The notes under the pieces: generated by a model
Seen by the model: the letters and a program-made list of their open reading frames with translations, nothing else
What the model was told of the DNA's origin: nothing
The model's database searches: none
Assembly (NCBI GenBank): GCA_045539625.1
Contig: JAZQFS010000080.1
Coordinates: 1-13,373 of the forward strand
Direction: 5' to 3'
DNA from: UMGS1387 sp045539625
Lineage (GTDB): Bacteria; Bacillota; Clostridia; Oscillospirales; CAG-382
DNA: 13,373 bases
Shown here: positions 7,430 to 13,373 of the stretch, one piece after another
Layout of the letters: each line of letters begins with the position of its first letter
Numbering within the stretch: the first letter of the stretch is position 1
Program-made: the position numbers and the translations under genes

Positions 7430-7626
7430 TTACTTTGAAACAACACAAAGCGGCTCTTTTATACAAAGCTCGGTATCAAGCTTTTTAAACGCCGTCTGTT
7501 CTTTCTTGAAAAAGGTAACATTATTGCTGTATTCGTTGGTGCACACAAGAATATCGCCGAAAATGTCAAAATCACGCGGCCAATGTCCGCCGCAGTCAAA
7601 GTAAGCTTTACATATACTGAAATCAC
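7430..7626 (-). pseudogene. Lactonase (6-phosphogluconolactonase-like beta-propeller), C-terminal remnant
   Basis: A 65-residue open stretch ends in a TAA stop and contains CGGHWPRDFDIFGDILVCTN, then EYSNNVTFFKKE and a CIKEPLCVV ending. This closely resembles the last blade of the YkgB/Pgl-type seven-bladed lactonase family (GG-WPRDF, N-(N/S)DN(V/I)-VF, P-CV). The family is about 330-390 residues, so only the C-terminal sixth is left. It has no start codon of its own: an in-frame TAG at 7627-7629 overlaps the end of the GH172 gene in another frame. A full lactonase would suit a sugar-oxidation pathway. Confidence 0.7.
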
Positions 7627-8687
7627 ACTATCTGCAATTCATCTCTTGAAGGAAGCTTGGGAAAGCTTTTACAGATGCTGTCCTGATACCAAAAAGCAAC
7701 CGAGGAAATATCGTCCTGAAGGGGCAGATAATGAAGCTTGCCGTCAGCACCTTTTCTCCAGCCCAGAGCCTGAATTGTCACACGTATATCCTTTTTAAAG
7801 TAAACGGGATCGGTAATATGCCATCTGTACATGGAAAACCTTTGATTTGCTCTGTACAGACCGTCGGGACGGATTATCTTATTTACTCCTGCATAGGGTG
7901 TGCAGAATTCCTGATATTTTCCGCCTACATCAAAATTCCACGAGCCGCAGAAGTAGTCCTCCGTTCCCGTTCCGCAAATTGTGGGGAACTCTTTATCGCC
8001 GTCAAGGTAGAATTTTACCTCGCCTTCTCCCCACCAGCCGTTATTATTAAGTCCCCAGAACAGGTATGTTCCCACATAATGTCCGTTGCCGCTTACGCCA
8101 TCAAGGATTGTATACACCTCTTTATAAGGAAGCGGATTAACTCTTCTGAACTGGGCGTGGAAATATCCCAGACCTTCGGGAACTTTTCCCACAACATAGT
8201 CAACCTGATAATAAAGTGTTACTCTGTCGCTATGGAGATTTTCCACCGTAATTCTGCAATTTTTATAGAAGGGCATATCCCAATAGCAATTAAAGCCGCG
8301 CTTGGGATTAACGCATACTGGCAGTGATGTAAGCTGTGCGTACTCCTGATATTCTGCTGAGGCAAAAAAGTCACCCAGCGGAACTTCCACCGACGGTGTA
8401 TCGCTGTCGTCCCAGTACATTCTCAAAATCAGCATACGGTTTTCGGGGCAGTTATCCGTCATCCAAATATGCTTTATTATGCCTGCTTCCTTTATATTTG
8501 CAACCTCAAAGGTTTCACCGCTGTTTATTCCAACGCAGGGCGATATCTTCCAGCCTATTCCAAGGTCGCCTGCACATTCTTTATTTGCACCTGTTTCAGC
8601 CATTCCGCCTTTGCCCTTTTCGCCGTGGAAATTTTCGGCAGAAATGGATCTTGATTCAAAGTGACTTATTTTTGATAATTCAAGCAT
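7623..8687 (-). CDS. Glycoside hydrolase family 172 (DUF2961) protein
   Basis: The product is 354 residues and full length for a single-domain GH172/DUF2961 enzyme. Known members are alpha-D-fructofuranosidases or difructose-dianhydride-forming enzymes, and D-arabinofuranosidases active on arabinan. Family hallmarks are an N-terminal region rich in Gly (HGEKGKGGMAETG, 21-33), HIWMTD (73-78), MYWDDSDTPSVEVPLGDFFA (90-109), WWGEGEVKFYLDGD (218-231) and GTGTEDYF (239-246). The acidic residues E221/E223 and E243 fall in the two conserved motifs expected to hold the catalytic glutamates; their exact assignment is inference. There is no signal peptide, so it is cytoplasmic. The start at 8687 is supported by AGGAGG 7 bases upstream. 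It has its own promoter and its C-terminus (FPKLPSRDELQIV) looks natural. The lactonase remnant begins at once after its stop. Confidence 0.85.
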   Translation of the reverse strand: MLELSKISHFESRSISAENFHGEKGKGGMAETGANKECAGDLGIGWKISPCVGINSGETFEVANIKEAGIIKHIWMTDNCPENRMLILRMYWDDSDTPSVEVPLGDFFASAEYQEYAQLTSLPVCVNPKRGFNCYWDMPFYKNCRITVENLHSDRVTLYYQVDYVVGKVPEGLGYFHAQFRRVNPLPYKEVYTILDGVSGNGHYVGTYLFWGLNNNGWWGEGEVKFYLDGDKEFPTICGTGTEDYFCGSWNFDVGGKYQEFCTPYAGVNKIIRPDGLYRANQRFSMYRWHITDPVYFKKDIRVTIQALGWRKGADGKLHYLPLQDDISSVAFWYQDSICKSFPKLPSRDELQIV

Positions 8688-8725
8688 TGTTTTTACCTCC
8701 TGTACGGTTGGGATTGTTCACTGCT

Positions 8726-8754
8726 ATATTATCATACTTGACATTAAAACGCAA
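8726..8754 (-). promoter_or_regulatory. Promoter of the GH172 gene
   Basis: On the minus strand, TTGCGT (8754-8749) and TAATAT (8731-8726) are 17 bases apart, and TGA precedes the -10, giving an extended -10 (TGATAATAT). The leader of about 30 bases includes AGGAGG. This makes the GH172 gene a transcription unit separate from the genes upstream, which end at the terminator near 8950. Confidence 0.6.
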
Positions 8755-8772
8755 TAGCTAATGGCAAAAAAT

Positions 8773-8945
8773 TCACGGCTGCTTCATGGTATGGCTTTTA
8801 ACTACGCCTTTTTTCTTTTTAATGCTCAAAATCTTCTCCTCCAACGACTCTATATCCTTTGCACAGATTTTAAGCATATAGTCATATTCTCCCGTAATGG
8901 AATAACACTCCAAAACATCGGGCTCATTATCGGCATATTTCACCG
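8773..8945 (-). pseudogene. Lrp/AsnC-family regulator, C-terminal remnant
   Basis: The sequence PDVLECYSITGEYDYMLKI followed by DIESLEEKILSIKKKKGVVKSHT is the recognisable ligand-binding (RAM) domain of Lrp/AsnC regulators. Only about 55 residues resemble the family, from about 8945 to the stop. The helix-turn-helix half and the first RAM strand are absent; the full family is ~150 residues. The open frame extends to an ATG at 8985, but that part (LVYGIIGGHF) is encoded by the terminator hairpin of the upstream gene and is not Lrp-like. No ribosome site was seen. It is probably a decayed gene. Confidence 0.65.
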
Positions 8946-8948
8946 CAA

Positions 8949-8987
8949 AACAAAAATGCCCGCCTATTATCCCATAGACGAGCATTT
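8949..8987 (-). terminator. Rho-independent terminator of the second GH28-like gene
   Basis: On the minus strand, AAATGCTCGTCTAT (8987-8974) pairs fully, with two G-U wobbles, with ATAGGCGGGCATTT (8967-8954) around a 6-base loop. TTGTTTT follows. It lies about 50 bases past the stop at 9040 and probably ends the unit beginning upstream of the IlvD-family gene. Confidence 0.85.
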
Positions 8988-9039
8988 CTTCTATTTTGTT
9001 TTTTTACAATATATCCGATTTATCCCAAAAGCATTGTTT

Positions 9040-10422
9040 TCACAGGACGCTTTTTCCGCCGTCTTGCTTTACTCCGTTTATAAACACATTGCTTATATCT
9101 ATATTTTCAAAAAACGATTTATCGGTTGTTTTTTCTATTCTTATGTCAGGTTTGCAGTCTATGGATTTATCCATTATAACATTTATATCACGAATTTTAA
9201 CATTTCGTATCTTGGTGCGGCTGTCTTCATAAGAAATATTACCTTGCCAATTACGTCGGTTATCTGTGATAAATATAAGTTTCGGAACTCCAAGCCGAAA
9301 ATCTGACGGATATTTTTCACAATCATCTTGCTGAAAAACAGGAGCTTGTGTATGAACGGAATATTCAATATTTAAATTTTCAACCAACACATCGTGTACA
9401 TCTGCCCACTGTCCGTTTGAAATGGCAATACACGTTCCGTTATTGTGTATTATATCGCAATTTTTCCAAACGATGTTTTTTATTTCCTTGCAAGCTGTCG
9501 CAAGACCGATGTCTATGTTCTTGCCCCAATCGCACCAAAAAACACAGTTTTCTATATATGCATTTTCCGTGTTCATATCCGAAAACGCAGTAAGCCCTTT
9601 CATACACATACAATCGTCAAAAGAACGAATAAAGCAATTTTTCACCTCAATATTTGAGGAATTGAAAAAATCTATACCGTCAGTATTGTATTTCCAAATT
9701 CCCAGAACATTCACGTCATTTATATAAATATTATCGGTCGCGAAAAAGCTTATGGCATACGAGGCTGTATCAGTAACCGTAATTCCCTGTATGGATATAT
9801 TTTTGCATTGATACATTCTTATTCCGCCATAGGTGTGCACAAGTGACGGGTTAAATGCATTCTCATTATCAAAGCCGATATCTCCGTGCTTTTCCGTGCG
9901 TGTTTCCCAATCACCGCAAAGTATACCGTTGCCGTAAATTGTGATGTTTTCTACACTGCAGCCGTAAAAAGAGCCGTGAACCACCGCATCCTTGGATATA
10001 TAAACCGAATCTCCGTCCTTTAGCTGTACAAGACCTATATAATAATGTCCCGAATCAAAGCAATATGTCGGCTTTTCCTGAGGTAAAGGAAGCTCCTTTT
10101 GATAAATCAAATGAATTGCGTGATGATGACCGTTAAGCTCCAGAGAATATTTACCGTTTTCTTTGATTACAAAATCTACTCTCTTTTCATTTTGAGTTAT
10201 TTTGGCTTTTTTAGAAAGAGGTCTTACTACAGCTTCCGAAATACAAAAATCCGTCTCTACAGATATGTTCAGCTCGCCATATCCGAAAATACGCAGCATA
10301 TATGCAATTTCCGTTTGGGATTCGTCTCGCTGCTTTCCAGGCCATGTTCGGTTGAAAGGCTGTGCTGATACTTTAACGGTTTCCGGTTCTGTGTACACTC
10401 CGTTTACAAATATTTTATACAT
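9040..10422 (-). CDS. GH28-like right-handed beta-helix glycoside hydrolase (second paralogue)
   Basis: The product is 460 residues and homologous over most of its length to the protein at 171-1691. The shared N-terminal block is VSAQPFNRTWPGKQRDESQ (18-36). The beta-helix carries the GH28 NTD triad at 246-248 and the Asp pair at 269-270 (SFDDC). The usual GHG site reads DWGKNIDIG (298-306), and no RIK motif was found, exactly as in the paralogue. There is no signal peptide, so it is probably cytoplasmic and acts on oligosaccharides after uptake. A GGGTGA ribosome site lies 6 bases before the ATG. It follows the SDR gene by 49 bases and is the last gene before a strong terminator, so it is probably in one operon with the dehydratase, aldolase and SDR genes. 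Substrate unknown; a pectic or rhamnose-rich oligomer is a guess. Confidence 0.85.
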   Translation of the reverse strand: MYKIFVNGVYTEPETVKVSAQPFNRTWPGKQRDESQTEIAYMLRIFGYGELNISVETDFCISEAVVRPLSKKAKITQNEKRVDFVIKENGKYSLELNGHHHAIHLIYQKELPLPQEKPTYCFDSGHYYIGLVQLKDGDSVYISKDAVVHGSFYGCSVENITIYGNGILCGDWETRTEKHGDIGFDNENAFNPSLVHTYGGIRMYQCKNISIQGITVTDTASYAISFFATDNIYINDVNVLGIWKYNTDGIDFFNSSNIEVKNCFIRSFDDCMCMKGLTAFSDMNTENAYIENCVFWCDWGKNIDIGLATACKEIKNIVWKNCDIIHNNGTCIAISNGQWADVHDVLVENLNIEYSVHTQAPVFQQDDCEKYPSDFRLGVPKLIFITDNRRNWQGNISYEDSRTKIRNVKIRDINVIMDKSIDCKPDIRIEKTTDKSFFENIDISNVFINGVKQDGGKSVL

Positions 10423-10471
10423 TTTAATTCACCCGTCCTTTATAAGTTCATCAAACGGTCGTAGTTTTGCT

Positions 10472-11227
10472 TCAGAAGCCGTATTTTTCACGTTTATCTG
10501 ATACAAGCAATGCACCGTTATCCATAACAATAGTGGCTCCTGTTACCGATTTTGCAGCACTTGAATCAAGATACAGAACGGTTCCCGCTATTTCTTTTAC
10601 ATCTACCCATTTTTGCAGCGGTATCTTATAGTATGTACTTTCTTTTTCGTCAAGTCGTGATGCACCTGTATCAGTCCACCCCGGTGCAATTGTATTAACA
10701 CGTATATTGTACTGTGCAAGTTCAATTGCCATATGCTCTGCAAGCTTTGTGGCTGCCGCCTTTGCTGAGCCGTATACCGACACATCTGCAAAATGTGCTT
10801 TAGCGTTATTTGACGAGATTAAAATAATATTACCGCCTGTCGCTGTCATCATTTTTGCAGCTTCCTGCATACAAAAGAATGCCCCTTTATAGTCCACATC
10901 GCAAATAGCGTCAAACAAATCCTCTGTTGTATCCAAAAAAGTGGATTTCATTGTAACACCTGCGTTATTTACAAACAGGTCAAGCTTGTCTCCAAGCTCA
11001 TTGCGATAGGATTGAAACATATTCTTTATCTCTGATACCTTTGAAATATCAGCCCTGATTCCCACAGCTTTTCTGCCAAATTGCTTTGCGATTTCTGCAA
11101 GCTCTTGTATGCTTTCATAGCTGCTGTAATAGCTTACTGCCACATCATATCCGTTTTGCAACAGCGTTACTGCTATTTGTTTTCCTATTCCGGTTCCTCC
11201 TCCGGTAACAAATGCTTTTTTTGACAT
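10472..11227 (-). CDS. Short-chain dehydrogenase/reductase (SDR), probably sugar or sugar-acid dehydrogenase
   Basis: The product is 251 residues, the classical SDR length. It has the Rossmann nucleotide motif GGGTGIG (9-15), RADI at 59-62 (adenine site), NNAG (87-90), Ser139, and YGSAK with Tyr152 and Lys156. The Asn that usually completes the catalytic tetrad is an Asp (D112 in DVDYKGAF). Annotation pipelines often call such proteins 3-oxoacyl-ACP reductase (FabG) or glucose 1-dehydrogenase. Its setting between an aldolase-family gene and a glycosidase points to oxidation of a sugar or a keto-deoxy acid, but this is inference. GGAGG lies 6 bases before the start, and only 12 bases separate it from the DapA-family stop codon, so the two are co-transcribed. 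Confidence 0.85.
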   Translation of the reverse strand: MSKKAFVTGGGTGIGKQIAVTLLQNGYDVAVSYYSSYESIQELAEIAKQFGRKAVGIRADISKVSEIKNMFQSYRNELGDKLDLFVNNAGVTMKSTFLDTTEDLFDAICDVDYKGAFFCMQEAAKMMTATGGNIILISSNNAKAHFADVSVYGSAKAAATKLAEHMAIELAQYNIRVNTIAPGWTDTGASRLDEKESTYYKIPLQKWVDVKEIAGTVLYLDSSAAKSVTGATIVMDNGALLVSDKREKYGF

Positions 11228-11239
11228 CTTATTCCTCCG

Positions 11240-12142
11240 TCAATCAAAATACTCCTTCAATTCACTGTACAAATCATCAAACAACTTATCGAAGTATTTA
11301 TCTGTATTGTAAGACGGCTTTCTGCAATAGTCCGACTTGATAATTCCCCTGAGCTTTAATATTCTCTTTTCAAAGCTGATGATTTGCTCCACATTTTGAC
11401 GTATATGGTTAAGCATGGGCAAAAGAGCATTATGTATTCGTATGGCTTCCTTTCTGTCACCTGAAGCATAAGCATTATATATTTTTAAATATACATCATA
11501 CATTGAACAACCGGGCATTGCCCCCATTGCGCCTCTATCCATACATTCAATCATCTGAAATCCTGCATTACCCACAAATATTTTCATTTTTCCGTCAGTC
11601 AGGTTCATGAGGGTTGTAACGTAAGGACCTGCAGGCTTACACTCTATTTTGTAATATTCGATATTCGGACATTCTTTTTCAAGCTTAACAAAGGTTTCAG
11701 GCGGAATTGTAACTCCTGTTTGCTCCGGAGCATACTGTGCCATAATCGGAATGCTTACCGCCTGTGCAACTGCCTTCATATGTTCATAAAGATATGCACC
11801 GCCCGGTTTCAGGAAAAACGGCGGCAGCAGCATCAGACAATCCGCACCTGATTCTTCAAAAAACCTTGCTGTTTTTACAGCAACCTCCGTTGAATGGTCG
11901 GTCACGGAAATTATCGTTTTTCCGCCTGCCTCTTTGGCTGCTTTAACAGTTACCTCAACCATCTTTTTACGTTCATCATCCGACAGCTTGTAATATTCGC
12001 CTGCAATTCCGAACAAGGTTACTGCATGGCACCCTCCGTTTATCAAATGCTTAACAAGATTATCAAGATCCTGATAATCCACTTCTCCGTTTTCCGTAAA
12101 AGGAGTAGCTATAATAGGGCAAATTCCCTTAATGTCGCTCAT
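11240..12142 (-). CDS. DapA-family (dihydrodipicolinate synthase-like) aldolase or dehydratase
   Basis: The product is 300 residues, a full-length class I Schiff-base (beta/alpha)8 barrel. Lys165 (YYKIECKPAG) is placed to form the Schiff base with the 2-keto acid, and Tyr137 (MAQYAPEQTG) fits the proton-relay Tyr. The normally G-T-T-G-E loop reads GIAGE (45-49), without the two Thr residues typical of true dihydrodipicolinate synthase, so a lysine-pathway role is unlikely. Relatives act on 2-keto-3-deoxy sugar acids (KDG aldolase, 2-keto-3-deoxy-arabonate dehydratase) or on N-acetylneuraminate. With an IlvD/Edd dehydratase upstream and an SDR downstream, a keto-deoxy-aldonate is the best guess. 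GGGAGG lies 7 bases before the start. Tight spacing to its neighbours indicates an operon. Confidence 0.85.
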   Translation of the reverse strand: MSDIKGICPIIATPFTENGEVDYQDLDNLVKHLINGGCHAVTLFGIAGEYYKLSDDERKKMVEVTVKAAKEAGGKTIISVTDHSTEVAVKTARFFEESGADCLMLLPPFFLKPGGAYLYEHMKAVAQAVSIPIMAQYAPEQTGVTIPPETFVKLEKECPNIEYYKIECKPAGPYVTTLMNLTDGKMKIFVGNAGFQMIECMDRGAMGAMPGCSMYDVYLKIYNAYASGDRKEAIRIHNALLPMLNHIRQNVEQIISFEKRILKLRGIIKSDYCRKPSYNTDKYFDKLFDDLYSELKEYFD

Positions 12143-12155
12143 AATGCAACCTCCC

Positions 12156-12266
12156 TCAAAACTGCTTTTTTATTTTGTTGATAATATTTTCCGACGCTTC
12201 ATAAAATATGCCTACATCAACTGAGTACGAAATATACTTTACACCCAGCTTTTTATCTGTTTTCAT
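12156..12266 (-). pseudogene. HpcH/HpaI-type aldolase remnant (C-terminal end)
   Basis: This 36-residue ORF (MKTDKKLGVKYISYSVD, then VGIFYEASENIINKIKK) resembles the final beta-strand and helix of HpcH/HpaI-type 2-keto-3-deoxy-acid aldolases (the G-KYIAYS-D...F-EA pattern). The family is about 250 residues, so more than 85% is missing. The ATG lies 3 bases past the dehydratase stop, in the same frame, with GAGG too close to act as a ribosome site. It may be the start codon of the original gene joined to its end by an internal deletion, or a chance ATG before a truncated 3' end. The match is short, so confidence is moderate. Confidence 0.5.
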
Positions 12267-12269
12267 ACC

Positions 12270-13194
12270 TCATTTAACATTTTGCATATAAGTAAGATCA
12301 CAGCCTTCATCCGCTTGCGTTACATTATCAATAAAGTTTCTCACAAAACCACGTGTAATATCCGAATGCTCCTTACGCTTGACACTTTTCATTCTTTCTG
12401 CCAATTCTTCATCACTTATTTCAAGCTCAAGCAAATTATTGTCTACATCAATATGAATAATATCTCCGTCTTTAACAACTGCCAAAGGACCTCCCACCGC
12501 ACTTTCGGGCGCCACGTGTAAAACTTGAGTTCCAAAGCAGCCTCCCGACATTCTGGAGTCTGTTATTCTTACAAAATCCTTGATTCCCCGCTTATTAAGC
12601 TTCGGCGGCAAAGGCATATAGTTTCCGTTTTCAGGCATTCCGGGAGCACCCACAGGTCCATAGCCTCTTAACACAATCACCTTATTTTCATCCATATCTG
12701 AATTTTCGTCCATAAGATATGCCTGACATTCTTCCAAATCGTCAAAAACTCTTGCTTCTCCCCTGTGATTTAACAAATGAGGGCTTGCCGCACTTCTCTT
12801 GATAACTGCGCCCTTGGGTGCAAGATTTCCGTATAAAACCGATATTCCGCCTTTTTCGTTTAAGGGGTTATCCAATGGGCGAATTACATTTTTATCATAA
12901 GGCATATCTATGTCTTTAAGATTTTCGCCAACAGTTTTTCCCGTAACCGTCAAGCAATCGTTATTTAGCATTTCTTCCATTTCTTTCATCAGAGAAGCAA
13001 CTCCGCCTGCATTATGGAAGCCTGTACCAACGCTTTCCGTTCCGTGAGGCTTTACGTTGACAAGTACAGGTGTCTCGTTGCTTATTTCTTCAAAATCCAT
13101 AAGCTTTAAATTGATATTTGCACGTCTTGCAATTGCAATAAGATGAATAATTAAATTTGCAGAGCCGCCTGTTGCCATTAACACTTTTATGGCA
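12270..13194 (-). CDS. IlvD/Edd-family sugar-acid dehydratase, 5' end lost at contig edge
   Basis: About 308 C-terminal residues of a ~570-590-residue dehydratase remain. The genuine sequence begins AIKVLMATGGSANLIIHLIA, a strong IlvD/Edd block. Later come SVLYGNLAPKGAVIKRSA, VLRGYGPVGAPGMPE and DSRMSGGCFGTQVLHVAPES. The last motif, with GT-VLHV-PE in place of the G-VVGH--PE of branched-chain dihydroxyacid dehydratase, matches aldonate dehydratases (arabonate, xylonate and similar). The Cys ligands of the Fe-S cluster lie in the missing half. The frame appears to start at an ATG at 13229 (MAHRTTWLRSD), but those residues are encoded by sequencing adapter. It ends with VTQADEGCDLTYMQNVK, a natural end. 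It probably dehydrates an aldonate to a 2-keto-3-deoxy acid for the aldolases downstream. Confidence 0.85.
13100..13194. repeat. 95-base segment duplicated around the adapter (copy 1, genomic)
   Basis: This stretch recurs at 13279-13373 with one difference (G at 13113, A at 13292). This copy is in frame with the dehydratase gene and is genuine. It was evidently the insert of a short library molecule. Confidence 0.9.
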
Positions 13195-13278
13195 AAGTCG
13201 GATCGTAGCCATGTCGTTCTGTGAGCCAAGGAGTTGTCTTACCAGTTTGTCTTCCTAAGACCGCTTGGCCTCCGACTT
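13195..13278 (+). other. MGI/BGISEQ library adapter (assembly contaminant)
   Basis: Positions 13195-13236 begin AAGTCGGATCGTAGCCATGT and match the 42-base BGISEQ/MGI reverse-read adapter as I recall it. Positions 13247-13278 are the reverse complement of the 32-base forward-read adapter that begins AAGTCGGAGGCCAAGCGGTC. Between them lies TCTTACCAGT (13237-13246), a 10-base sample barcode. The 84 bases are synthetic, not biological. Confidence 0.95.
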
Positions 13279-13373
13279 TAAGCTTTAAATTAATATTTGC
13301 ACGTCTTGCAATTGCAATAAGATGAATAATTAAATTTGCAGAGCCGCCTGTTGCCATTAACACTTTTATGGCA
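13279..13373. repeat. Artefactual second copy of the 95-base insert
   Basis: This is the direct repeat of 13100-13194 at an offset of 179 bases, joined through the adapter. Insert-adapter-insert is the structure of a rolling-circle (DNA nanoball) concatemer or of overlapping read-through reads. It should be trimmed; it codes for no extra protein. Confidence 0.9.

Noticed and set aside
8773..8985. Intact stand-alone RAM-domain protein
   Set aside because: The first strand of the domain is missing and the N-terminal residues are encoded by a terminator hairpin; no ribosome site precedes the ATG.
11240..12142. True dihydrodipicolinate synthase (dapA) of lysine biosynthesis
   Set aside because: The two Thr residues of the GTTGE loop are replaced (GIAGE) and the neighbours are sugar-acid genes, so a catabolic aldolase or dehydratase fits better.
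13100..13373. Biological direct repeat, attachment site or CRISPR-like unit at the right end
   Set aside because: The spacer between the copies is sequencing adapter plus a barcode, so the repeat is an artefact of library or assembly.

Overview
The window looks like a contig from a low-to-moderate-GC, Gram-positive-type anaerobe, most likely a gut clostridium. The support is consistent Shine-Dalgarno sites (GGAGG-like), TTGACA/TATAAT-type promoters, strong intrinsic terminators and an SLH-domain surface protein. The exact taxon cannot be fixed from the sequence. The last ~180 bases are not genomic: 13195-13278 is an MGI/BGISEQ library adapter with a 10-base barcode, and 13279-13373 repeats the 95 bases before it. 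Genuine sequence therefore ends at about 13194.

Layout. Positions 1-170 hold two adjacent hairpins that terminate the minus-strand gene to their right. A cytoplasmic GH28-like beta-helix hydrolase (171-1691, minus) is divergent from an AraC-family regulator (1855-2736, plus), with a good promoter for each in the shared 163-base gap. A ~175-base inverted-repeat element and a hairpin terminator follow. Next, on the minus strand, are a 53-codon unknown ORF and a 1073-residue secreted protein with three SLH domains (3161-6382). From 6642 to 13194 everything reads on the minus strand. In transcription order this is: a sugar-acid dehydratase of the IlvD/Edd family (5' end lost at the contig edge), a 36-codon HpcH/HpaI-aldolase-like remnant, a DapA-family aldolase/dehydratase, an SDR oxidoreductase, a second GH28-like hydrolase, a terminator, an Lrp/AsnC remnant, a GH172 hydrolase with its own promoter, a lactonase C-terminal remnant, a G1P-dehydrogenase N-terminal fragment joined to an RpiB C-terminal fragment, and a terminator.

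How the genes fit together. The intact enzymes resemble a non-phosphorylative sugar-acid route: sugar dehydrogenase (SDR), lactonase (only a remnant here), aldonate dehydratase (IlvD/Edd), then cleavage of a 2-keto-3-deoxy acid (DapA family, HpcH/HpaI remnant). It is coupled to three glycosidases without signal peptides that would act on imported oligosaccharides. A pectin-, rhamnose- or arabinose-derived substrate is a reasonable inference but is not shown by the sequence.

The most unusual feature is the density of broken genes. Five separate remnants (HpcH/HpaI, Lrp/AsnC, lactonase, G1P dehydrogenase, RpiB) lie within about 5.6 kb between intact genes. This may be real deletional decay or assembly collapse in a strain mixture. 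The retained adapter makes read-level checking important.
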